A stretch of DNA of 64,000 bases from assembly GCA_018266055.1 (NCBI GenBank), contig JAFDYT010000013.1, positions 1 through 64,000 of the forward strand. Direction: 5' to 3'. Of the stretch, positions 25,631-35,000 are shown piece after piece. The position numbers and the translations under genes were made by a program. Positions within the stretch are counted from its first letter, which is position 1, and every line of letters begins with the position of its first letter. The notes beneath the pieces were generated by a model. That model was not told the DNA's origin and did not search any database. It saw only the letters and a list, made by a program, of their open reading frames with translations. The stretch is from Bacteroidota bacterium. GTDB lineage: Bacteria > Bacteroidota > Bacteroidia > Cytophagales > Cyclobacteriaceae.

Positions 25631-26174
25631 AACTGGATTCTAAAATTTCTTTTAATTTTTTCTTAGAGCGATTGAACTGCGACTTCGAGGTGGATTCGGT
25701 AATTCCAAGGATCTCGGCAATCTCAGCGTGATCGTATCCTTCCAACAAATACAGCGATAGCACAACGCGGTATCCTTCAGGCAATTGCGCCATAGCGTGC
25801 TTTACTTTCTCTACAGTAAAGGGGAATCCTTCCAGCACATCCACTTCCATATCTTCCTTCACGTCAAAAGTCTCCGTATCGGGAATCCGCTCAAACCGCC
25901 GGCGTCGCACAATATTGATCGCCTTATTGACCACAATGCGTTTTAGCCATGCGCCAAACGAAGCGTCGCCCCGATAATGATCCAGACTGTTAAATGCGCT
26001 AATAAAGGAATCCTGGAGCACGTCTTTGGCCTCGTCAGCGTCATTTACAATCCGGTAGCCTACGTTGTACATAGCCCGGCTGTAGAGTTTATACAATTGA
26101 TGATAGGCCTGCTTGTCGCCTTCGCGGCAACGCAGGATCAGCACCTCAGTATTATGGTGAGTCAATTGCTCCAA
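25617..26174 (-). CDS. ECF-family RNA polymerase sigma factor
   Basis: 185 residues. Region 2 is 'YHQLYKLYSRAMYNVGYRI' to 'DAKDVLQDSFISAF', and region 4 is 'QLPEGYRVVLSLYLLEGYDH' plus 'EIAEILGITESTSKSQF' with the -35 recognition helix. It directs transcription in response to a signal held by the co-encoded membrane protein downstream (overlap of 14 bases). The target regulon cannot be read from the window. It starts 52 bases downstream of the TPR protein gene, and the three may be co-transcribed with the CCA-adding enzyme. Confidence 0.93.
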   Translation of the reverse strand: MEQLTHHNTEVLILRCREGDKQAYHQLYKLYSRAMYNVGYRIVNDADEAKDVLQDSFISAFNSLDHYRGDASFGAWLKRIVVNKAINIVRRRRFERIPDTETFDVKEDMEVDVLEGFPFTVEKVKHAMAQLPEGYRVVLSLYLLEGYDHAEIAEILGITESTSKSQFNRSKKKLKEILESSYEKA

Positions 26175-26225
26175 TCACTCTATTTCCGGTTTACAGACAA
26201 CCTCAACTTCGAAAGGTTGCACCGT

Positions 26226-27014
26226 TTATTTCAACCGGGCGATATTATCTTTTACAGGTGGAAAGTCGGGCGCAATGGCCAGCACCTGATCATAAAATTT
26301 CTTGGCTGTGATTTTGTCGCCTTGCTCCTGGGCTACCATTCCTTTCAGGTTCAAAAGAGCCACTTTCATCGAATACTCCTTCGGTTTATTCGCAGCGTCA
26401 TTATAGGTAACTTTTAAAGTCTCCAGCGCTTTGTCAGCCAACAAAATGTCAGCGGAGGTAGCTGATTCCTTGTAGCGCTTCAAACGCAATTGGAGGAACG
26501 CCATTTTGTAAAGCACATTCGGGTTGCTTTGCAGAAGGTAAAGACTCTCGTAGCTCTGTAAGGCCCGATCGTAAACGCCGAGGTTTTCATAACCTACCGC
26601 GGCGATCTCCAGCGCTGAGGTATTTTTAGGATTTCTTTTCAGTAATTCCTGAGAAACTAACACGGCCGACGGATACTTTTGATTGGAGTAATAGTAAATC
26701 GCCAGATCATAAATGATTGAGTCGTTGCCCTGATTTTCTACGATCAAATCATAAAGTGCGTCTTTTGCCACTTCGTAATCGCTCCATTGCGCGGCCAGCG
26801 AATATTTAATCGCATAATGCTGCGTAAGCGGATTGATGCGGGGCTGCGGCACAGAATCTTTGGGCGCTACCTTTTCGGGTTTCACTTCCGGTTTTGCAGG
26901 CTGGGTTTCCTCCTGTTTTACAGGCTCAGTTTTGTCCTGCTTCTTTTTCTTTTGAGCCCAAACCGAAGACACGCTAAGTGAAACGATCATCAGGGCGAAC
27001 AGACATTTTCTCAT
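26226..27014 (-). CDS. Exported TPR-repeat protein
   Basis: 262 residues. A signal peptide (1-20, ending VWAQ) leads to a Lys/Glu/Pro-rich linker (21-60), then about four tetratricopeptide repeats ('YPSAVLVSQELLKRNPKNT', 'EIAAVGYENLGVYDRALQSY', 'YKMAFLQLRLKRYKESA', 'KKFYDQVLAIAPDFPPVK'). It probably scaffolds envelope proteins in the periplasm; no enzymatic motif is seen. It lies 13 bases after the CCA-adding enzyme gene and before the sigma factor gene. Confidence 0.85.
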   Translation of the reverse strand: MRKCLFALMIVSLSVSSVWAQKKKKQDKTEPVKQEETQPAKPEVKPEKVAPKDSVPQPRINPLTQHYAIKYSLAAQWSDYEVAKDALYDLIVENQGNDSIIYDLAIYYYSNQKYPSAVLVSQELLKRNPKNTSALEIAAVGYENLGVYDRALQSYESLYLLQSNPNVLYKMAFLQLRLKRYKESATSADILLADKALETLKVTYNDAANKPKEYSMKVALLNLKGMVAQEQGDKITAKKFYDQVLAIAPDFPPVKDNIARLK

Positions 27015-27027
27015 ACTTAAAACTAAT

Positions 27028-28449
27028 TTACGGGTTTACATTTTGGTTAATCAATCCTTTTTGCTGGGCGATTTTATGAAGAAGCTCTAACGCCTCTTCG
27101 CGCGAATTTTTTATCTCGCCTTCCAATATCGCTTCTTTGATTTCTTCTTTGATATCGCCGATAATGCGACTAGCCGGCAGGTTGAACATGCGCATGATCT
27201 CATCGCCGGTAACAGGTGGTTGAAAATTTCGAATGTGGTCACGTTCTTCCAGTTCGATCATTTTCTTTTGCACCTTTTCAAAATTGGAAAGATACTTGGC
27301 TACCTTTTCGCTGTTCTTCGACGTGATGTCGGCGCGGCACAAGGTCATCAATGCGTCCACATCGTTGCCGGCTTCAAAAAGTAATCGGCGCACCGCAGAG
27401 TCGGTCACCTCTTTCACTAATGCGATCGGTCGCAGGTGCAGGCGTACAAGCTTCTGAACGAACTCCATCTTCTCGTTCATCGGAAGCTTTAGTCGTCGGA
27501 AAATTCCCGGCGTCATGCGGGCACCGCGATCTTCATGACCATGAAAGGTCCATCCTACTTTCGGTTCAAACCGTTTGGTAGCCGGCTTGGCGATGTCGTG
27601 CAAAATAGCTGCCCAGCGCAACCAAAGATCGTTGGACACCTTGGCTACGTTATCCAACACTTGCAGCGTGTGATAGAAATTATCTTTATGCGCTTTGTTA
27701 TCCACATACTCCACGCCGTGCAGGGCGATCATCTCAGGAAAAAATTCCTTGAGCAAGCCGCTTTGAAAAAGCAGCTTAAACCCATACGAAGGCACTGGCG
27801 ACAAAATAATTTTATTCAACTCCTCGGTAATTCGCTCCATTGAAATAATTTTCAATCGCGAAGCATTTTTAAGAATTGCCTCGAACGTGTTTGCTTCGAT
27901 GTCAAAATTAAGTTGGGACGCAAAGCGAATCGCCCGAAGCATTCGAAGCGGATCGTCGGAGAAAGTGATTTCCGCGTCAAGCGGCGTTTGAATTATTTTC
28001 TTGGCGAGATGAGCTACTCCTCCAAATGGATCGACGAGATCGCCGTAATTTTGGGGATTCAAACTGATGGCCATCGCATTGATTGTAAAATCGCGGCGCT
28101 TTTGGTCATCGTCAAGCGTACCGTCTTCTACCAGTGGCTTACGCGAGTCGCTGCGGTACGACTCACGGCGCGCACCGACAAACTCAAGATCAAAGTCAGC
28201 GAATTTGATCATCGCTGTACCAAAGTTTTTAAAAACCGTCACTTGCGTGTTACCCAACTCTGCACCCACCGCCTCAGCCAGCAGGATGCCGCTTCCTACA
28301 CACACAAAGTCGATGTCTTTACATGGCCTGTTTAAAAGGAGGTCGCGCACGTATCCGCCCACCACATACGTCTCAAGTCCCAGTCGGCCGGCCACCTGGC
28401 TTATCCTGCTAAAAACGGGGACTTTCTCTAAATCTTCGCGAAAATTCAT
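27028..28449 (-). CDS. cca: CCA-adding / tRNA nucleotidyltransferase with HD domain
   Basis: 473 residues. N-terminal nucleotidyltransferase: 'VVGGYVRDLLLNRPCKDID' (DxD catalytic pair) and 'RRDFTINAMAI'; tRNA-binding helical domain 'DDPLRMLRAIRFASQLNF'; then an HD hydrolase domain ('WAAILHDIAKP', 'HGHEDRGA'). It adds or repairs the 3' CCA of tRNAs, which is needed here because the tRNA-Asp gene at 31422 does not encode CCA. The HD domain suggests extra phosphatase or phosphodiesterase activity, as in E. coli Cca. The start at 28449 is 25 bases from a predicted transcription start. Confidence 0.95.
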   Translation of the reverse strand: MNFREDLEKVPVFSRISQVAGRLGLETYVVGGYVRDLLLNRPCKDIDFVCVGSGILLAEAVGAELGNTQVTVFKNFGTAMIKFADFDLEFVGARRESYRSDSRKPLVEDGTLDDDQKRRDFTINAMAISLNPQNYGDLVDPFGGVAHLAKKIIQTPLDAEITFSDDPLRMLRAIRFASQLNFDIEANTFEAILKNASRLKIISMERITEELNKIILSPVPSYGFKLLFQSGLLKEFFPEMIALHGVEYVDNKAHKDNFYHTLQVLDNVAKVSNDLWLRWAAILHDIAKPATKRFEPKVGWTFHGHEDRGARMTPGIFRRLKLPMNEKMEFVQKLVRLHLRPIALVKEVTDSAVRRLLFEAGNDVDALMTLCRADITSKNSEKVAKYLSNFEKVQKKMIELEERDHIRNFQPPVTGDEIMRMFNLPASRIIGDIKEEIKEAILEGEIKNSREEALELLHKIAQQKGLINQNVNP

Positions 28450-28480
28450 GGGGAGTGACTACGTCCATTCTGTAAACCGA

Positions 28481-28511
28481 CAAAGGTAATGAGATTTCCG
28501 GTGCGAACCGG
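28481..28511 (-). promoter_or_regulatory. Putative cca promoter -7 box with adjacent inverted repeat
   Basis: On the minus strand TACCTTTG (28488-28481) fits TAnnTTTG. Immediately upstream is a perfect inverted repeat CCGGT-4-ACCGG (28498-28511), in the position between -7 and -33 elements where a repressor could bind. The nearest TTTTG is 25 bases upstream of the -7 box, longer than the usual 19, so the -33 assignment is weak. Confidence 0.45.
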
Positions 28512-28576
28512 CTCAAAACACAATTAATGCTTGCTCGCCAGCCTTCGATTTAGTTACTTCCATCCATCCCGATCAT

Positions 28577-31351
28577 ATGAAAAAGAGAATAGTTGCAGCA
28601 CTGGTCATCCTCGCATCAATTGGATTATTCACACAAGCTACAGCGCAAACAATTCGCTCTGCCAAGGTCGAAGGAGGGCGTATTACCGCTGTTGTCGTTG
28701 ATGAAAAAAATTACCCTTTGAATTTGCCCATCACTTCCTTTAAAGTAACTCACCGAAATACTCCTCTTAACGAAAATGTGATTAGCACCTCCGTGAAAGA
28801 AAGTGGTAACTATTCCGGCTCGTTGAAAATAGTGCTCACCTTCGCCAACCCAACCAAAGACACACTTTCCATTTCCAACGTAGTGCCTTTAGGAGAATCA
28901 AAAGACAGAGTCTATATCACCGGACTTGGCAATCATCCTTTGTCGCGAACGCATCTTTTCGTTCCCGGCAAAACACCGGTGAATGTCATCGTTCCTGATA
29001 ATGCCTGGGAGCTTGGATACATCAGCGTGCCTTTAAATGGTCAGTTAAACCTCTGCGCACTCACGCGACGCGATGTCTCTTCCATTCAAAACGGAAAAAG
29101 AAAACGATTTGAAACGCTGCTCTATCCCGGCGGCTCGGTGAACTATTTTCTTTACCTCGACAACTACCAAGGCTCCTGGCAGAATGGCCTGCGCAAAGTA
29201 TTTCAGGAAAAAGTCTTATACGATGTTGAGCAATTTGACAACACGCTTTATCAGCGGAGTGATCTGTCGTGGATTAACAAAGCGTATGTGATGCATTTGC
29301 TCATGGCATGGGACAAAAGTTACTACGACTATACCACAAGAAAATTCAACATTCACAAGTTTGTAGAAAAAGGAAAAAGTCTCTACGGGGGTGATGATGT
29401 AGTTTGCCTGTGGCCAACCTGGCCTACACTTGGGCTCGATCCGCGCAACCAGTTTGACATGTACCGCGATCTGCCGGGAGGGCTCACAGCCTTGCGCGCA
29501 TTGGCCGACTCGGTGCGTAAGTCGGGTGCTAAGTTTTTCATCGCGTACAATCCATGGGATGAAAGTACACGCGCCGAGGGCCATCTTGAAGGGATTGAAA
29601 AACTCATCCGCGAAACATCGGCCGACGGCGTAGTGCTTGACACCAAAGGCGAGTCGAGCAAAGAACTTCAGGCCGCGGCTGACAAAGTAAAAGGTGGCGT
29701 GATCATGTATAGCGAAGGCATGGCCGTACCTAAGGATATGAGTGGCATTGTGGCTGGCCGTGTGCACAACGCGCTATACTATCCACCCATGCTCAACCTC
29801 AATAAACTTATCAAACCAAACTTCGCCATCTTCCGTGTCGCGGAAGTGTATAAAGAACCGATTGCTCGCGAATACGCTACTTCCTTTTTCAATGGATATG
29901 GCACCGAGATCAATCAGTTTGCGCCGGGCCATCCAGACTGGGAAGAAGAACAATACAAGTTTCTTGGGAAGACGTCGATGATATTGCGTGAGAACCACCG
30001 CAATTTTATTTCTTCTGATTTTAGACCACTAATCCCTACGATGCGCGACAGCATTTGGCTGAATGAATGGAAAGCCGGAAATAAAATCATCTACACCATT
30101 TTTAGTTTAAAACCCGAAGGCTTCAAAGGAAATTTGTTCACCATCTCACCACAGAAAGGATTTCACTACGTCGACCTTTGGAATCATTCAGCGATTACTC
30201 CTGCACAAGACAGCGCGCGTTATGTAACCGTAGATCTTAATTCGTTTCCTGCCAAATACATCGGTACAAACAACGAAGGTGCTGTGGGTTGTGTAGCTGT
30301 GTTGCCTGAAGTACTCACCGCTACACTGGAAGGAAAATATCTTCGCTATCAGGCGAATCAGGATTGCAGTATTAAGATTTGGAAGGGAAACCCCGACTAC
30401 AGCAAAACACCAGTTGTGCTAAACGCAAGACAAGGAGATTGGGATTGGATGAAATCGTTTGGCAGTTACGAAGGGAAAATCGTAGTGCAGGCCTTTGATG
30501 GAGATGAGTTGCTCGATGAAATAACGGTGGAGAATCGCACTGGCAATCCGGTGCTGATCAGCGAAAGCAAAAAAACATCCTCCGACAAAACGATCCCGAA
30601 AGGAATGGTAAAAATCCCGGCCGGAAAATTCACCTATCATTCTACTCATGGCGATGAGTTTATCCCCTACCCGAGTGCCAGCGAAGGAAAAATTGTTGAG
30701 TTCTCTTCTTTCCTGATGGACAAATTTCCGGTGACCAACCGGCAATTCCTGACATTCCTGAAAGAGAGTCATTACCAGCCTTCCGACACTTCTAATTTTC
30801 TAAAGCATTGGAAGGGAAAAACCTACCCACAGGGTGAGGAAGATTTTCCAGTCGTTTACATTAGTTACGAAGATGCGCAGGCCTATGCCCGCTGGGCAGG
30901 AAAACGATTGCCTACCGAAGTGGAATGGCAATATGCTGCGCAAACCAATCAATATAATGAGTGGCCATGGAAGCAGGCAAAACCAGTAACCAGAAAAGAA
31001 GAAGTGATCACAGAAACCCTCACTGTCTTTTCGCTGGAAGGAATTGATCCACGGATGTGTAACCTTGGAAATGGAAAGCCAGAAAAAGTAGGAAGTCACC
31101 CGAAAGGGGCAAACCCATTCGGCCTTGAAGATCTGGTGGGAAGCGTTTGGCAACTCACCAACGACGTATATGAAAGTGGCAGTTATCGCTATATCATGAT
31201 GAAGGGCGGAAGTTATTTTAAGCCGGGTTCGAGTTGGTGGTATGTGCAAGGTGGACCACGCGAATTGCATTACAAACAATACCTGTTGAGGGTGTCGCCG
31301 GGATTTGAGCGAAACGCCACCGTTGGATTTAGGTGCGTAAAAGACGAATAA
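28577..31351 (+). CDS. Glycosidase-like protein fused to a formylglycine-enzyme (SUMF1) fold domain
   Basis: 924 residues with a signal peptide (1-25, ending ATAQ). Residues about 30-180 are a beta-sandwich; about 210-560 resemble a TIM-barrel glycoside-hydrolase region ('AWDKSYYDYTTRKFNIHKF', 'VVCLWPTWPTLGLDPRNQF', 'FFIAYNPWDES', 'ADGVVLDTKGES'); about 560-680 is a C-terminal beta domain; about 690-924 is an FGE/SUMF1 domain ('FLMDKFPVTNRQFLTFL', 'AQAYARWAGKRLPTEVEW', 'GLEDLVGSVWQLTND'). The paired Cys of real formylglycine-generating enzymes are absent: the expected segment after 'MMKGGSYF' has Phe/Trp instead. So this is probably a binding or structural module, not a sulfatase activator. 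Likely periplasmic or surface carbohydrate-active protein; substrate unknown. Confidence 0.8.
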   Translation: MKKRIVAALVILASIGLFTQATAQTIRSAKVEGGRITAVVVDEKNYPLNLPITSFKVTHRNTPLNENVISTSVKESGNYSGSLKIVLTFANPTKDTLSISNVVPLGESKDRVYITGLGNHPLSRTHLFVPGKTPVNVIVPDNAWELGYISVPLNGQLNLCALTRRDVSSIQNGKRKRFETLLYPGGSVNYFLYLDNYQGSWQNGLRKVFQEKVLYDVEQFDNTLYQRSDLSWINKAYVMHLLMAWDKSYYDYTTRKFNIHKFVEKGKSLYGGDDVVCLWPTWPTLGLDPRNQFDMYRDLPGGLTALRALADSVRKSGAKFFIAYNPWDESTRAEGHLEGIEKLIRETSADGVVLDTKGESSKELQAAADKVKGGVIMYSEGMAVPKDMSGIVAGRVHNALYYPPMLNLNKLIKPNFAIFRVAEVYKEPIAREYATSFFNGYGTEINQFAPGHPDWEEEQYKFLGKTSMILRENHRNFISSDFRPLIPTMRDSIWLNEWKAGNKIIYTIFSLKPEGFKGNLFTISPQKGFHYVDLWNHSAITPAQDSARYVTVDLNSFPAKYIGTNNEGAVGCVAVLPEVLTATLEGKYLRYQANQDCSIKIWKGNPDYSKTPVVLNARQGDWDWMKSFGSYEGKIVVQAFDGDELLDEITVENRTGNPVLISESKKTSSDKTIPKGMVKIPAGKFTYHSTHGDEFIPYPSASEGKIVEFSSFLMDKFPVTNRQFLTFLKESHYQPSDTSNFLKHWKGKTYPQGEEDFPVVYISYEDAQAYARWAGKRLPTEVEWQYAAQTNQYNEWPWKQAKPVTRKEEVITETLTVFSLEGIDPRMCNLGNGKPEKVGSHPKGANPFGLEDLVGSVWQLTNDVYESGSYRYIMMKGGSYFKPGSSWWYVQGGPRELHYKQYLLRVSPGFERNATVGFRCVKDE

Positions 31352-31375
31352 TCCTTAAAAAAGCGGAATCCATAG

Positions 31376-31406
31376 TTTGGATAACCGCAAAGCACGCTTA
31401 TATTTG
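31376..31406 (+). promoter_or_regulatory. Bacteroidota-type promoter of tRNA-Asp
   Basis: TTTG (31376-31379), a 19-base spacer and TATATTTG (31399-31406) match the consensus perfectly. The tRNA begins 16 bases after the -7 box. Confidence 0.82.
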
Positions 31407-31421
31407 CACCCTGTTTTTAAA

Positions 31422-31495
31422 GGTCCGGTAGTTCAGCTGGTTAGAATGCCTGCCTGTCACGCAGGAGGTCGCGGGTTCGAGTCCCGTCCGGACCG
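31422..31495 (+). tRNA. tRNA-Asp (anticodon GTC)
   Basis: 74 bases. Acceptor stem GGTCCGG/CCGGACC with discriminator G, D-arm GTTC/GAAT, anticodon stem CCTGC/GCAGG around the loop CTGTCAC (anticodon GTC), and T-arm GCGGG-TTCGAGT-CCCGT. CCA is not encoded and must be added after transcription. Confidence 0.98.
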
Positions 31496-31501
31496 CAAAA
31501 A

Positions 31502-31530
31502 AAGCCTCAAATACAAGTTATTTGAGGCTT
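31502..31530 (+). terminator. Strong intrinsic terminator after tRNA-Asp
   Basis: AAGCCTCAAATA (31502-31513) and TATTTGAGGCTT (31519-31530) form a perfect 12-bp stem with a 5-base loop, followed by TTTTG. It lies only seven bases past the tRNA. The A-run before the stem makes it a possible terminator for the minus-strand gene at 31569 as well. Confidence 0.92.
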
Positions 31531-31568
31531 TTTTGTTTTAAGTGATGTAGGATGATTATTATTGATCT

Positions 31569-31898
31569 TCATTCATTTACTTCAGGAGGCTTACCCATGA
31601 TCTTGAAGATTTGATGGAGATTCTTCCCCTGATATGTCAGAGCGTTGAGGTCTACATCGCAAAAGCAATTATTTCGGTGCAGGTTTTTGATATTCACCGG
31701 CCGAAGGTTCTCTAGCGTATTTTCGCCTTGAGAATCCTCCGGGCAATGAACGTACGCTATAGTCCACCCATAGGGTGATTTTTCGTTTTTATAGGCGGCC
31801 CAAAGTATAATATCCCCATAGGCATCGAAGCTAAGCTCTTTGACTGAGTTCGTTTTTAAAAGATCAGACCAGACTCTGTTTTTAATAAACTCCTCCAT
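31569..31898 (-). CDS. Small protein of unknown function
   Basis: 109 residues with no signal peptide or membrane span. Composition and codon use look like a real protein ('MEEFIKNRVWSDLLKTN', 'SFDAYGDIILWAAYKNE', 'LEDLRPVNIKNLHRNNC'-like segments with three Cys near 74-84). No family is recognised. It lies after the sensor kinase gene on the same strand (156-base gap) and ends 38 bases from the tRNA terminator. Confidence 0.6.
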   Translation of the reverse strand: MEEFIKNRVWSDLLKTNSVKELSFDAYGDIILWAAYKNEKSPYGWTIAYVHCPEDSQGENTLENLRPVNIKNLHRNNCFCDVDLNALTYQGKNLHQIFKIMGKPPEVNE

Positions 31899-32054
31899 CG
31901 CTTCATTGGGGATTGGTGCAATGAAGGTAGCCTTTCCGGATTTTTCAGACTATGACTAAGATCATACTTAACTCAAAGTCATCGCATCCAGTTTCAATTG
32001 ACCATACGTTATTATGGAACGTGAAATTTCTATTGGAAAATGGTAAGGCTACGG

Positions 32055-35000
32055 TCAGATTTGCAATGGTGATCCGATCGGAAGAGAAATAGTAAACTCT
32101 GTTCCTTTCCCCAATTCACTTTTCACAAGGATATTCCCTGCATGTTTTTCAATGATGGAGTAGCTTATCCACAAACCAAGTCCAGTGCCAGCACCCACTT
32201 CTTTAGTAGTGAAAAAAGGATCAAAAATTCGGGCCAGCACACTTTGTTCAATTCCATCCGCGTTGTCACTTACTTTAATAATTATTTCATTGGCGGTCTC
32301 TTCTGTGGTTATGGTAATAACCCTTTCTCTCAAAACCTTATCCAACGCATAAATCGCGTTGTCCAACAGGTTAATCAACACCTGGGCAATGAGAGAGGCA
32401 TTGGCTTTCGCGCCGTACCGATGGTTGATATTTTGCACCAGCGTGACATTTGCTTTTTGCACCTTGTTTCGTACCAATGTAATCGCATCCTGAATACATT
32501 CTCTGACATCCACAGTTCCTCTTTCGTCAATGGACTCAATGGGGCTGGAGAACGTACGAAGGCTTTTCACAATATTGGACGTACGCACCACCCCATTATT
32601 AATACTCTTTATCAGTTCACTGATTTCCTTTTTCCTTTCCTGTATCTCTTCTGGTGCCAGCATATCCCGACCATCGAAAACCTCGCGTTGGATTTCTTCC
32701 AGCGCCTGTACACCTCCCGATATAAAATTGATAGGATTATTGATTTCGTGCGCAATGCCAGCCGTGAGCTGCCCTAGCGAAGCCATCTTTTCATTTTCCA
32801 CCAATTGCTTTTGCATTCGTTTCAGGTATTCGTTGGTGGCGCCAAGTTCTTCGTTACCCTGCCTTAATTCTTCCTGACTGGCTTCAAGTTCTTTGTTCGC
32901 ATCCAAAAGCTGCTGGTGGCTAGTGTGCAAATCATTGTTCACCCGAACAAGTTCGTTGGTGCGAATCGCCACAAGTTGCTCTAATTCTCTTTGTCTGGTG
33001 CGAAGTGAGCGCGTTCGCCAACGCCACGCAGCGGTGATGAGTAATACAAACCCCAAAAAATAAGCAATGTATATCCACCATGTCCTGTACCAGGGCGGTT
33101 TAATCGTAAAAGTAACCTCCGAAACAGTGCTCTCCTTACCATAAACATTTCTGGCTTTCACCTTAAATGTATAAGTCCCCTCCAACAAATCATTATATTC
33201 TTTTACTCTAGACTTTCCCCATTCAGACCAATGTTTATCACGCCCGATGAGCCAGTGCGAATAGAGCATTTCTTCTTCCTTGTCAAAAAATGGGGCCGCA
33301 TACGAAATGCTTAATTTATCAAAGTTGAAAGGCAGTCTTATTTTCAAATCGCCGATCTTGTAACCCTCCAATCCACCCGCCATAAGCACACTATCTTCAC
33401 CCATCACTACTGACCGGATCAGGCATTGAAATTCCTGATCATAGTTTTTCCTGTCCTTCGTTTTGTCATAACGGATAACACCATCATTACCTGCCACCCA
33501 CAAATTTCCTTGACCATCCACTGAAAGCCCGACAATGACTCCGATATTCTCAAATCGCTGATACGGATTTGTAATATAAACCGTGTCACCCAGTTTGTCT
33601 TTTGATACACTGACCAGCTTATTGTCCGATACTAAATGAATCATATCATTTAATGTATCGGTTTGCAAAACAGTTGCGTGAAGCAAGAGATTCTTCAATT
33701 TTCTTGCTGCACGCCATACGGCAAACATATTAGTTAGTTTATCGAACGTAAAAATATTTTTTACCCCCACAAACAAAGGCTGACCGTCGAGTACAAAAGT
33801 AGAACCGATAGGCTCCTGAATTTCTTTACCCAAAGTAAAAAAACGAATGGGGCTCTTTTTTGAATTTTCGTTTAGCGTTGGTGTTACGCGGGCTACTGAA
33901 TCTTTCTTTTCAGAGATAAGCCACAACGCGCCCTCCCCATCTTCAACAAAAGATTTGTAATGTGAAATCCGGGTAAGTTCAATATATCTCCACGAATTAT
34001 TTATGTGCGACATATAACCTAATCGCTCTCCTTCAATAACGTAAAGCCGGTTGGAAAAAATCTTTGATTGAATTGCGTCGCTCCAATCTCGTGATTTATA
34101 GATCACTTTCAGTTTACCATCTCTGTACTCGACTACATCCTGACCACTCAGGATACCTAAAATTCTACTCCTACTCTCTTTGTTTTGATACTCAAGCCAT
34201 TTGGTTACAAAATAACTACCCGGTGAAAAGTAACTTATCACCCGGTCGTCATCTTCAATAGAATAGAGGTTCAGCCCGGTACCGATGAGTGTCTTTCCTG
34301 CAATCTGACTAATATGAAGTACGTTCCCTTTCATACCGACATACTCATTCCATACTTTAATGTCGTGGCCAGCTTCGGTCTTCACCAAAGGCGCTTTATT
34401 AAATTCGAAAGTAAACCATATGTTCCCAGACTTATCCGCTAAGCCGCTGGGAATAGCAGTTCCAGGCAGACGCCGCTGTTCATTGTAAATGTTTATGACT
34501 GTTCCGGAAGTATCGAATAAAATCGCGCCCTTATTTATAGTGGTCAATACTTTCTCGCGGTCGTTGACGGCAAATGCACTATATAAAAAACTACCTTCCA
34601 GATAATTACTACTCAACTTGAAAGGGATCGGAGGCGCATCCTTACCAAAGTATTTCATTAGTGTTGAGCCAAAAACCACCAGACGCTGTTTCTTATTCAG
34701 GTCGAGATTTGCATTCATTTTTCCTTCATGAATGAGCTTGAACTGGTCACCATAAGGCGCTTGTATTATTTTGCCATCGTGCAGATAATACAGGCCATGA
34801 GAAATCATGGAAACAAAAGTGGTGTCGTGTTGAAAAAAACCATTCGAAAAAAGTCTTCCTGGTTCCGTATAATAAACAAAGCCGGTATTTTTCTTCCGAT
34901 CATACTCCAGCACCGCACGGTACGAAATAGCACTTACTTTTTTGGGGGAGATGATAAGGTTGACTTCCTCAAACTTATAAACCGACTCATCAAAACGAAA

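Noticed and set aside
31952-32092. Plus-strand frame of 46 residues between the small protein gene and the sensor kinase gene
   Set aside because: It overlaps the kinase 3' end on the opposite strand, has no membrane or domain pattern and no promoter; chance is the simpler explanation.
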